From PGYR01 sp040264895 (GTDB taxonomy: Bacteria > Bacteroidota > Ignavibacteria > Kapaibacteriales > UBA2268): a stretch of DNA of 15,742 bases. Position 1 is the first letter of the stretch, and the number at the start of each line of letters is the position of its first letter. Under the pieces are notes generated by a model that had not been told where the DNA came from, ran no database searches, and saw only the letters and a list, made by a program, of their open reading frames with translations. Location of the stretch: the NCBI GenBank assembly GCA_040264895.1, contig JBDQHL010000035.1, positions 1 to 15,742 of the forward strand, in the 5' to 3' direction. This document shows, in pieces, positions 8,079 to 14,420 of the stretch. The translations under genes and the position numbers were made by a program.

Positions 8079-9392
8079 TTGTTAATTTTGACTAACATAA
8101 TAACACTTAAGTTGCTAAATAATTACATCAAACGAACAATTATAAAGACTAATTTGACCTATTTTAAAATTATATTGTTAACATTAACCTTTATTTCATT
8201 AAATGTGTCAAGTTATGCTGACAAATGCTATGATATTCAGCTAACTGACGGGAGTGAAGACTTAGTAGATTTCGGTTTGGATACTACCTATAATTGGTGG
8301 GCTGTAACACAAACATTTTCGAATAGACAAAAGATGTACATTAATGATTATACTTCAGAAAACTTTGTTGGTTTGAGTAAGCCTGTTTTCTCACCAGATG
8401 GTGAAAAATGGGCGTTTTTTGCTCAGGGATTCTCAGGTTGGGATTTAGTTTATGGTGATTCGCTAATTCAACTAAATGCCGACAATCCTGGAAATATACT
8501 ATTTAGTTCAGATTCAAAGAATATACTTTATTCATATTATCGCTCTGAACTATTAACAGTTGTATCAATTGATGATACAGTTTCTGTCCGTTTTAAGGAA
8601 GGATCATTATTTATAAATAATTCTGGCGATAAGTTTGCATATGTAGAAAGTCGAGGTGGGATTAAAACAATTTATGATGATGGTAAGGTTTCTCAGGGCT
8701 TTCAAGATATAAGACCTATTGGGTACTGGCACAACGATGAGTTTGCTTTTGCTGGTTTCGATGGAGCAAATTGGAAAATTTATATTGGTGAAGAGGAACG
8801 TTCAGATATGTATAGTAATATATTCGAATACGAGATAAATCTAACTGGTGATTACTTAGCCTTTTTGGGGACATTGAACTTTGGTGGTTCTGAAGCAGTA
8901 CTAATTGATGATAAAATGAGTAAACCAATGACTGGTAAAAACTACCAGCAAGTTATGGGGCTTGCTATTCATCCTCATATTGCTATGTTTGCGTACAGAG
9001 CATTTACACAATTAAACACGGAGGTTGTTGTGTTTAATTCAGTTGAATATACTGGTGGTAGAGAAAATTCTAATCCATACTTCTCTTATGATGGCAGTGA
9101 AATGTATTTCATTGCATGTACAATAGATTGTAACCTAATAGTTAATGGACAACAAATTACTGCACCTAATGGTATATTTATTGATGGAGAATATGCTAAA
9201 AAACCCAATTCCAATACATTGGGCTATGCTTCATCTACATCATTATTAGTGAGAGATTTAGATAATAATGAAATTTATGCTGGAACAATGATGGACTATA
9301 CGGAATTTGTTAGGTATAACTGGAGAATGGGAGAGTACGAATCTCTTGGTGTTATTAATAACAGACTTTATTTACAAGCATGCGAATTTTAG
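8079..9392 (+). CDS. Exported TolB/WD40-like beta-propeller protein, non-ATG start
   Basis: The frame encodes about 437 residues, but no ATG lies near its beginning. Possible starts are TTG codons at 8079, 8112 and 8154. All three keep the hydrophobic signal segment (KIILLTLTFISLNVSSYA, cleavage probably before DKC). I give the longest extent; 8112 or 8154 is likelier, because 8079 leaves only 18 bases to the divergent VWA gene. The mature part is a run of short beta-hairpin modules with propeller phrases (KPVFSPDGEKWAFFAQ, NNSGDKFAYV, LTGDYLAFLG, NPYFSYDGSEMYFIA), so a periplasmic or surface six- to seven-bladed propeller is likely. No C-terminal T9SS domain is seen. The stop overlaps the next gene's ATG by 13 bases, which implies co-transcription and coupled translation with the PAP2 protein. 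The function is not recognised. Confidence 0.75.
   Translation: MLILTNIITLKLLNNYIKRTIIKTNLTYFKIILLTLTFISLNVSSYADKCYDIQLTDGSEDLVDFGLDTTYNWWAVTQTFSNRQKMYINDYTSENFVGLSKPVFSPDGEKWAFFAQGFSGWDLVYGDSLIQLNADNPGNILFSSDSKNILYSYYRSELLTVVSIDDTVSVRFKEGSLFINNSGDKFAYVESRGGIKTIYDDGKVSQGFQDIRPIGYWHNDEFAFAGFDGANWKIYIGEEERSDMYSNIFEYEINLTGDYLAFLGTLNFGGSEAVLIDDKMSKPMTGKNYQQVMGLAIHPHIAMFAYRAFTQLNTEVVVFNSVEYTGGRENSNPYFSYDGSEMYFIACTIDCNLIVNGQQITAPNGIFIDGEYAKKPNSNTLGYASSTSLLVRDLDNNEIYAGTMMDYTEFVRYNWRMGEYESLGVINNRLYLQACEF
8083..8090 (+). promoter_or_regulatory. Possible -7 element for the propeller/PAP2 unit
   Basis: TAATTTTG matches TAnnTTTG. It lies 22 to 64 bases ahead of the alternative TTG starts at 8112 and 8154. 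If it is real, the start at 8079 cannot be used. The -33 box is not clear. Confidence 0.35.
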
Positions 9393-10141
9393 TATTAATA
9401 ATATTATTTTCAATTACAGCAAAGGCTCAGTTTGAGATGAAACCAAGTGCAGATATGGTAATTATGCCTATATCAGTAGTTGGTGTTGCAGTTGGTCACA
9501 CCTTGACTAATACTGCTGAACTTCCTAATTTGAATGATTATTCGAACAACTCTATATTCGATATACCATTTTTTGATAATATCAATACCCAATACAGAGA
9601 CACTTATGCAGATGTAAGCGATCTTTTGATTGGAATACAGTTACTTTCACCTCTTGCATACAGTTTTTCAGACAAGTATAGCAATCAGACCGAAACAATA
9701 GGGATGATGTATTATCAAACTATGTCAATAAACTATGGTCTGAATGCTACAACAAAAGCTATAATAGCAAGAAGTCGCCCATTGTCTTATGATGATAACA
9801 CAAGTAAGGATATGCTTTTGGATCCTGATACAAGGTTTTCATTCTATTCTGGTCATTCTTCTACAGCTTTTGCATCAGCTGTATTTAGCAGCATAATGCT
9901 ATCTGAAATGCCTCAAACTACTTTGCGGGATATTGGTATAGGGTTAAACTTAGCTAATGCTACAGCAATTTCTGCTCTGAGAGTTTTAGCAGGTAAGCAC
10001 TTTTTATCCGATGTAGTAGTAGGTGCCCTTATTGGTAGTGGAATTGCTTACTTAATTACGGAGGTCCATAGAGTTGATTCACCTATTAACAGCCCCCAGG
10101 AATTTACTCCTGCTCGAATTGGTTTTTCAGTTGGTTTGTGA
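9380..10141 (+). CDS. PAP2-family phosphatase, exported
   Basis: The 253-residue protein begins with a signal-like hydrophobic segment (MRILVLIILFSITAKAQ) and has the three PAP2 phosphatase motifs in order. KAIIARSRP at 126-134 supplies the Lys and Arg of motif 1. YSGHSS at 156-161 is motif 2, with catalytic His159. RVLAGKHFLSD at 201-211 is motif 3 (Arg201, His207, Asp211). It thus has a complete vanadium-haloperoxidase-type active site. Members remove phosphate from phosphatidate, undecaprenyl pyrophosphate or similar lipids at the periplasmic face, or act as soluble acid phosphatases; the substrate cannot be told here. The C-terminus (EFTPARIGFSVGL) resembles a short beta-strand tail, so outer-membrane association is possible. 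It overlaps the upstream propeller gene by 13 bases and has no Shine-Dalgarno sequence of its own, as expected for translational coupling. Confidence 0.88.
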   Translation: MRILVLIILFSITAKAQFEMKPSADMVIMPISVVGVAVGHTLTNTAELPNLNDYSNNSIFDIPFFDNINTQYRDTYADVSDLLIGIQLLSPLAYSFSDKYSNQTETIGMMYYQTMSINYGLNATTKAIIARSRPLSYDDNTSKDMLLDPDTRFSFYSGHSSTAFASAVFSSIMLSEMPQTTLRDIGIGLNLANATAISALRVLAGKHFLSDVVVGALIGSGIAYLITEVHRVDSPINSPQEFTPARIGFSVGL

Positions 10142-10150
10142 TATTATAGA

Positions 10151-10204
10151 TGTTATAGCGAGCATAGCGCGGCTTTCCACGCATTGGCGTGGGCTATCTG
10201 TTTA
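10151..10204 (+). repeat. Intergenic repeat, type 1, copy 1 with hairpin insert
   Basis: The sequence TGTTATAGCGAGCATAGCGC followed by GGCT, and then ATCTGTTTA at 10196-10204, matches the copy at 11894-11926 with two base changes. Between GGCT and ATCTG, copy 1 has 21 extra bases (10175-10195) made of a perfect CCACGC/GCGTGG hairpin (10177-10192) and a second GGCT. Copy 2 lacks them. Confidence 0.8.
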
Positions 10205-10320
10205 TTAATAATTATAAACTTTCCAATGAGATTAACACAGTCGATCTGCTCCCTCGCAATTATTTTTTTTGCAAACCCCTGAGACGTTTTTAGCGTTCAT
10301 GTGTCTATATAGATATACAA

Positions 10321-10340
10321 CAAGGGAACTTGTTCCCTTG
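10321..10340. repeat. Perfect 9-bp inverted repeat
   Basis: CAAGGGAAC and GTTCCCTTG are separated by just two bases. No T-run follows on either strand, so it is not a normal intrinsic terminator. It lies 62 bases before the start codon of the next gene and would fall in its 5' region or be an operator-like palindrome. Confidence 0.6.
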
Positions 10341-10402
10341 CCATTTAGTCAGAATTATTTCTATATTGTCCGAAATAGAATATCACGAATCCGAAAATAA
10401 AC

Positions 10403-11737
10403 ATGAAAGCACTAGTATTTTTAATCACAATAATCGCTGCCACCTCAACATTACTTCTTAGCAATGAAGAAGATTATATAATCTGGAAATACAATAATAA
10501 CTCACCAATTGAAAATGCTTATTTTGGCGGTGAGGAAGATGAGTTTATAATTATTGTGGGTAATAATAGCATTTTTAAGATTAGTGCTCAAGATAATCAG
10601 CTCATAGATAGTGTTAATTTACCAAAAGGTACTGCATCAAGTGCAATTACTAATGATGGTAAAGAACTATACGTCTCCATTCAAGAAGAAATATTGAAAT
10701 ATAATGTATATGACTTCAATGATGTTGACTCTTTGACTACAATTCCTTTAAGTGGTAGACTTTCTACTGAGAGTGTAGTTAATGCTTATAGAATGTTAAA
10801 ATTATCACAGGACAATAGGTTTCTGACTTGTATTTATATTGAAGCTAATGGTACTGAACGACTAACTCAGATTTTAATTTACAACTTAGAACAAAATATT
10901 GTAATTGAACGATTTGATCATAATAAGAGCAATTCGAATTTGATTGATTTTAAAATCGAATATGAAAACCCAACATTTATAGAACAAGATAGTAAGTTAA
11001 TTTTTTCTTCAATAACGAATTCAAAAGATAGTCTTTTATCACAAGTTTTTATATTGGATTATAACTCCGATGAATTAGTTGAGGTTGATGAAGCTAGAAA
11101 TAGAATTCATAATAATACCGATTATTTTCCTCTAAATGAAAACTTGATAAACGTATCAGAATCATCGTTGCCAGAAGCTACAAGATTTAACATTCTAGAT
11201 ATAAATAATCTAACTATAGCAAGTGCCTTAGATTTTAGGAATAGTGATAATTATATAGCTCCTTATAAGCCATTCAAATATAATTCTAATCTTTTTCTAG
11301 TTACTTTGTACAATCATAGTAAACAATCATCAAGCTTTACAATTCTAGACATTTCAACAAATGATACTAGTCTTCATTATAGTAACATACCTTCTAGATC
11401 AGGTAATTTAAACATAAGTAAAAATAAAGAATTATTTATAAGTTATTCATCAGAATCAATTTTCCTTCATGACTTAACAAAATATATTGCTGAAACAAGT
11501 GTTGAACATGAATATGGTGAAGATATTTTAATATCTCCCAACCCAACAGCCGACTTTCTAAATATAGATACAGAACTAATATTAGACGAATTAGAGGTAC
11601 TAAACATCGAAGGAAAATTGATATTCACTACAAATGAGAAATTGATTGATATATCGCAGCTCAATAGTGGGGTTTATTATTTGGTTATCAAATCTGGTAA
11701 GCAGACTGTAACCAAACAATTCAATGTGGTTAGGTAA
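10403..11737 (+). CDS. Secreted propeller-like protein with T9SS C-terminal sorting domain
   Basis: The 444-residue protein starts with a signal peptide (MKALVFLITIIAATSTLLLS) that differs at few positions from that of the broken gene at 931. The body (about 22-370) is rich in short beta strands with loosely repeated blade-like modules (IFKISAQDNQLIDSVNLP, EILKYNVYDFNDVDSL, FTILDISTNDTSLHYS), consistent with a degenerate propeller. The C-terminal 72 residues (373-444) are a canonical type A T9SS sorting domain: ISPNPTADFLNID at the front, GKLIF in the middle, LNSGVYYLVIKSG near the end and a QFNVV-type last strand. The product should be exported through the inner membrane by Sec and through the outer membrane by the type IX system. 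It is a single gene followed by a likely terminator. No catalytic motif is seen, and its role is unknown. Confidence 0.88.
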   Translation: MKALVFLITIIAATSTLLLSNEEDYIIWKYNNNSPIENAYFGGEEDEFIIIVGNNSIFKISAQDNQLIDSVNLPKGTASSAITNDGKELYVSIQEEILKYNVYDFNDVDSLTTIPLSGRLSTESVVNAYRMLKLSQDNRFLTCIYIEANGTERLTQILIYNLEQNIVIERFDHNKSNSNLIDFKIEYENPTFIEQDSKLIFSSITNSKDSLLSQVFILDYNSDELVEVDEARNRIHNNTDYFPLNENLINVSESSLPEATRFNILDINNLTIASALDFRNSDNYIAPYKPFKYNSNLFLVTLYNHSKQSSSFTILDISTNDTSLHYSNIPSRSGNLNISKNKELFISYSSESIFLHDLTKYIAETSVEHEYGEDILISPNPTADFLNIDTELILDELEVLNIEGKLIFTTNEKLIDISQLNSGVYYLVIKSGKQTVTKQFNVVR

Positions 11738-11740
11738 AAA

Positions 11741-11775
11741 AACTCCCACTACTTTTTAGAGCAGGAGTTAGTTTT
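11741..11775 (+). terminator. Likely terminator of the T9SS propeller gene
   Basis: AACTCC (11741-11746) pairs with GGAGTT (11764-11769) around a long 17-base loop, and the stem is followed by AGTTTT. It begins four bases after the stop codon at 11737. The stem is short, so it is less certain than the other terminators here. Confidence 0.55.
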
Positions 11776-11840
11776 AAACACACCGTCAGCCAATGCTGTG
11801 GCATTGTCTGCCACCCCTCTTTAAAAAGAGGGGAATTTCC
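11776..11840 (+). repeat. Intergenic repeat, type 2, copy A
   Basis: It begins AAACACACC, contains a small inverted repeat (CAATGC/GCATTG) and ends in a nearly perfect palindrome, CCCCTCTTT-AA-AAAGAGGGG (11814-11833), then AATTTC. The same order of blocks recurs at 12008-12060. Similar ACACACC...CCCTCTTT...AAAGAGGGG elements are, as far as I recall, common between genes in Bacteroidota genomes. Confidence 0.75.
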
Positions 11841-11893
11841 TGAGTGATTTTTATTTCACCATTAAATAATGACAGGAGTGTAAAAAATAAATA

Positions 11894-11926
11894 TGTCATA
11901 GCGAGCGTAGCGCGGCTATCTGTTTA
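11894..11926 (+). repeat. Intergenic repeat, type 1, copy 2 (no insert)
   Basis: TGTCATAGCGAGCGTAGCGC followed by GGCTATCTGTTTA. It matches copy 1 at 10151-10204 except for two base changes and the absence of the 21-base hairpin segment. Confidence 0.8.
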
Positions 11927-11950
11927 TATATATAGCATTTTCAAATTAGA

Positions 11951-11992
11951 TTCCCACGGTCGTCCAAGGACTCCCTCGGAATGACCGTGAAA
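11951..11992 (+). repeat. Intergenic repeat, type 3 (CTCCCTCGGAATGAC palindrome)
   Basis: CACGGTC (11955-11961) and GACCGTG (11983-11989) are inverted, enclosing GTCC-AA-GGAC and CTCCCTCGGAATG. The reverse complement reads GTCATTCCGAGGGAGTCC, a form I recall as a widespread intergenic repeat in Bacteroidota. A decayed relative may lie near 10236-10260. Confidence 0.65.
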
Positions 11993-12007
11993 ATTAAAAA
12001 CTTGTTG

Positions 12008-12060
12008 AACACACCCATGCTTGTGGCTTGGCAAGTTCCTCTTTAAAAAGAGGGGATTTC
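12008..12060 (+). repeat. Intergenic repeat, type 2, copy B
   Basis: AACACACCC, then GCTTGTGGCTTGGCAAG, and then CCTCTTT-AA-AAAGAGG followed by GGATTTC. It has the same block order as copy A but is shorter and diverged in the middle. It lies 8 bases beyond the DUF1015 stop codon, so its hairpin would form in the 3' end of that transcript, though no T-run follows. Confidence 0.7.
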
Positions 12061-12068
12061 AAATTATC

Positions 12069-13310
12069 TTAATCTAAGAAGTGAACAAAAAGCCCATCTC
12101 TAAGTTTTGGTTCGAACCAAGTTGATTTTGGTGGCATTACTTTACCAGCATCAGCTATGTTCATCAGCTCTTCAATCGAAGTTGGATACATACTAATCGC
12201 TGCTTTCATTTCACCGCTGTCAACTCTTCTTACTAATTCTTCCAGTCCTCTTATTCCACCAACGAAGTCAATCCTATCGTCTGTGCGAGGGTCTTCTATT
12301 GCAAGTAGGTTATCTAATACATGTCGTTGTAATAGTGCTACATCGAGTGATTCAACTGGGTCATTTTCATCAACTAACTCAGGCTTTATGTTAAGTTTGT
12401 ACCATTTGCCTTCACAATAGAAACCAAATTCACCCTTATTTGATGGCTTTACTTTGTTATTTTCTTCAGTTACTGTGAATTTCTCTTCCAATTTGGAGAT
12501 AAATTCTGGTAAAGTATTGCCATTCAAATCAACAACTAAACGGTTATAATCCATGATATATAACTCACTAGCTGGGAATAGCACTGCTAGAAATCTGTTA
12601 TAATTCTCATTTCCAGTATGATTAGGATTTGCTTCCTTTCTTTCTGTACCAACAATTGCAGCTGCTGCCGAACGATGATGACCATCTGCTACATAAAAAC
12701 TAGGCACCGATGCCAATTTATTTTCGATAAAGCTAATATCGTCAGCGTCAGTAATTAGCCAAGTTTGGTGTCTTATTCCATCGTTAGCAACGTGGTCATT
12801 GTCTGGATTATTTTTCTTTACTTTTTCAACTATGCTGTTTATATCATTTTCATCTTTGTATGTCAAGAAGATTGGCCCTGTGTGAGCATTGGTTACCCTA
12901 ACGTGTTCACATCTGTCTTCTTCTTTTTGCTTTCTAGTATATTCGTGTTTCTTGATTACATTATTCCAATAATCATTTATACTTGCAGCACCAACTAAAC
13001 CATTCTGAGTTCTTCCATTCATTGTCAAGCTGTATATGTAGTAACACGGCTTTTCGTCTTGAACTAATACTCCATCTTCAATTAATCTGATCAAGTTTTC
13101 CTTACCTTTTTTATATACTTTTTCATCGTATAGAGATAAGTTTTTGTCAAGATCAACTTCTGGTTTACCAACTCTAAGAAAAGAATCAGGATTACCTTCA
13201 ACTATATGTCTTGCTTCGTCTGAATTTACGACATCATAAGGGTATGCTGCTACATCTTTTGCCTTGTTAGGTGTTGGTCTGTATGCTTTAAAAGCTTTGA
13301 ATACTGCCAT
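12069..13310 (-). CDS. DUF1015 family protein (serine-biosynthesis-linked)
   Basis: The 413-residue cytoplasmic protein has the full family length. Visible family landmarks are the N-terminal KAYRPTP (8-14) and AAYPYDVVNSDEA (21-33), YYIYSLTMNGRTQNGLVG (90-107), the central FYVADGHHRSAAAA (205-218), DFVGGIRG (348-355) and the C-terminal MPPKSTWFEPKLRDGLFV (392-409). Its function is not firmly established. In Bacteroidota this family commonly sits with serA and serC (established neighbourhood knowledge). Here it follows serA by 19 bases in the same operon and has an AGGAAG ribosome site 5 bases before its ATG. The DGHHR box (209-213) resembles the nucleotide/catalytic box of ParB/Srx-fold proteins, which include free-serine kinases. 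A role in serine/phosphoserine interconversion is therefore my inference, not a known fact. Confidence 0.92.
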   Translation of the reverse strand: MAVFKAFKAYRPTPNKAKDVAAYPYDVVNSDEARHIVEGNPDSFLRVGKPEVDLDKNLSLYDEKVYKKGKENLIRLIEDGVLVQDEKPCYYIYSLTMNGRTQNGLVGAASINDYWNNVIKKHEYTRKQKEEDRCEHVRVTNAHTGPIFLTYKDENDINSIVEKVKKNNPDNDHVANDGIRHQTWLITDADDISFIENKLASVPSFYVADGHHRSAAAAIVGTERKEANPNHTGNENYNRFLAVLFPASELYIMDYNRLVVDLNGNTLPEFISKLEEKFTVTEENNKVKPSNKGEFGFYCEGKWYKLNIKPELVDENDPVESLDVALLQRHVLDNLLAIEDPRTDDRIDFVGGIRGLEELVRRVDSGEMKAAISMYPTSIEELMNIADAGKVMPPKSTWFEPKLRDGLFVHFLD

Positions 13311-13315
13311 TTTAT

Positions 13316-13321
13316 CTTCCT
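13316..13321 (-). promoter_or_regulatory. Ribosome binding site of the DUF1015 gene
   Basis: AGGAAG on the minus strand lies 5 bases before the ATG at 13310 and within the 19-base gap after the serA stop codon. It fixes the DUF1015 start and supports translation from a shared serA transcript. Confidence 0.7.
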
Positions 13322-13329
13322 GTCATAAT

Positions 13330-14235
13330 TTATTTTTTTAGTTCTTCTACTATTTTTTCAGCTATTTCAATTCCAACTCTGTCTTGTGCTTCTTTTGTTG
13401 TCCCACCTATATGAGGGGTAGCACTAACATTTGGATGTTTAATCAAATCAGTTTGAGCATCAGTTGGTGGCTCATTAATCCATACGTCAATCCCAGCACC
13501 CGCAATTTTACCACTTTTCAAACCCTCTAGTAGAGCACCTTCATCAACTACACCACCACGTGCGCAATTTATAAGTATACTTCCATCTTTCATTTTATTT
13601 ATTTGCTCTTTTCCAATTGTTGGACCTTCCTCTTTGTCGAAAGGGATGTGTAAAGAAACAACATCACTCTTAGATAACATCTCATCTAAATTATCACAAA
13701 AATGAACATTTAAATCAGATGTAGAGCCATTTCTGTCATAAGTACAAACACTCATACCTAAACCTAAAGCTATTTTTGCAGTCTCTTTGGCTATATTACC
13801 AAATCCAATTAAGCCAAGAGTTTTACCTGAAAGTTCAAAACCTTTATATTCTTTTTTAGGCCACTCGCCATTTTCCATAGCTGTAGTACTTCTATGAGTA
13901 AACCTAGCTAATGAAAATAGATGCGAAAATACGAGTTCTGCAACCGAGGCAGACGATGCTGCTGGTGTATTAACTACAGAAATACCTTTACTTCTTGCAT
14001 AATCAACGTCAATATTGTCCATACCAACACCAGCTCTACCTATAACTTTCAGATTCGAATTGTCAATTAATTCTTTTCTAACAGTAGTTGCCGAGCGTAC
14101 AATTATAGCATCATATTCTTTTAATCTTTCATTCAAATCGTCTTGAGCTATTTTATCTGTCGATAATTCGAACCCTGCATTCGTAATTATATCCGCTCCT
14201 TCTTTCGAAATTCCGTCATTTGCAAGTACTTTCAT
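13330..14235 (-). CDS. serA: D-3-phosphoglycerate dehydrogenase (short form)
   Basis: It catalyses the first step of serine synthesis, NAD-dependent oxidation of 3-phosphoglycerate to 3-phosphohydroxypyruvate. The frame is open from 14277, but the family begins at MKVLANDGISKEGAD, so I place the start at 14235 (301 residues). The Rossmann motif is GLIGFGNIAKETA (141-153). The catalytic residues of the D-isomer-specific 2-hydroxyacid dehydrogenases are present: Arg226 in NCARGGVVDE, Glu255 in DVWINEPP and His275 in SATPHIGG. It stops right after the catalytic domain with no ACT or intervening domain, so direct serine feedback through an ACT domain is not expected (inference). It is first in an operon with DUF1015 and divergent from serC. 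Related hydroxyacid dehydrogenases are hard to separate by sequence, but the neighbours settle it. Confidence 0.94.
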   Translation of the reverse strand: MKVLANDGISKEGADIITNAGFELSTDKIAQDDLNERLKEYDAIIVRSATTVRKELIDNSNLKVIGRAGVGMDNIDVDYARSKGISVVNTPAASSASVAELVFSHLFSLARFTHRSTTAMENGEWPKKEYKGFELSGKTLGLIGFGNIAKETAKIALGLGMSVCTYDRNGSTSDLNVHFCDNLDEMLSKSDVVSLHIPFDKEEGPTIGKEQINKMKDGSILINCARGGVVDEGALLEGLKSGKIAGAGIDVWINEPPTDAQTDLIKHPNVSATPHIGGTTKEAQDRVGIEIAEKIVEELKK

Positions 14236-14274
14236 GTGTGTCTCAATATTTATATTGTGGCAAAAAATAAAAGC

Positions 14275-14305
14275 CAAATATAACCAATTTGAGACTCAAA
14301 ATCAA
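14275..14305 (-). promoter_or_regulatory. Promoter of serA-DUF1015
   Basis: On the minus strand TATATTTG (14275-14282) matches TAnnTTTG exactly, and a TTG (14303-14305) lies 20 bases upstream, at the usual spacing for a -33 box. The -7 element is 39 bases before the ATG at 14235. It falls inside the longer open frame, which supports the downstream start codon. Confidence 0.6.
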
Positions 14306-14372
14306 TTATATAAGCTTCTTTGCCATAAACGATTTATGCTACAATTATTTTTATTATATTTAGTTAATATGT

Positions 14373-14380
14373 TAAGTTTG
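14373..14380 (+). promoter_or_regulatory. Probable -7 element of serC
   Basis: TAAGTTTG matches TAnnTTTG exactly, 40 bases before the serC ATG. The -33 position is only T-rich, with no clear TTTG. It pairs with the minus-strand promoter at 14275-14305, giving a divergent promoter region of about 185 bases between serA and serC. Confidence 0.5.
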
Positions 14381-14420
14381 AATAAGTAAGTTTTACGAAT
14401 TAATATAATGGTTCAAAACA

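Larger units (their letters stand above)
10142..10402. other. 261-base intergenic region with repeats
   Basis: There is no coding frame worth calling. The region holds a copy of the AGCGAGC-type repeat interrupted by a hairpin (10151-10204), a decayed piece resembling the CTCCCTCGGAAT repeat (near 10236-10260, CTGCTCCCTCGCAAT) and a perfect hairpin at 10321-10340. No clear terminator with a T-run follows the PAP2 gene, although the oligo-T stretch at 10262-10270 lies within the region. Confidence 0.6.
11738..12068. other. 331-base intergenic region built of small repeats
   Basis: The convergent ends of the T9SS propeller gene and the DUF1015 gene enclose a non-coding stretch. It holds, in order, a terminator, a type 2 repeat (11776-11840), a type 1 repeat (11894-11926), a type 3 repeat (11951-11992) and a second type 2 repeat (12008-12060). 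About two thirds of the gap is accounted for by recognisable repeat units. No coding frame is supported. Confidence 0.7.

Noticed and set aside
8716..8928. Open frame of 70 codons on the minus strand inside the propeller gene
   Set aside because: Antisense of a well-supported coding frame; the composition (many His, Tyr, Gln) is not protein-like.
11814..11833. CCCCTCTTTAAAAAGAGGGG as an intrinsic terminator
   Set aside because: No T-run follows on either strand, and the same palindrome recurs within a repeat unit; it is better explained as part of that repeat.
10142..12068. CRISPR array or tRNA-like element in the two repeat-bearing gaps
   Set aside because: The repeats are of different types and irregularly spaced, with no spacer pattern, and no cloverleaf could be formed.
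14236..14277. Longer N-terminus for SerA (MAFIFCHNINIETH)
   Set aside because: The family starts at MKVL, and a promoter-like TATATTTG lies within the extension at 14275-14282.
14408..14420. ATG at 14408 as the serC start
   Set aside because: It is in a different frame from SerC; the ATG at 14421 gives the usual N-terminus.
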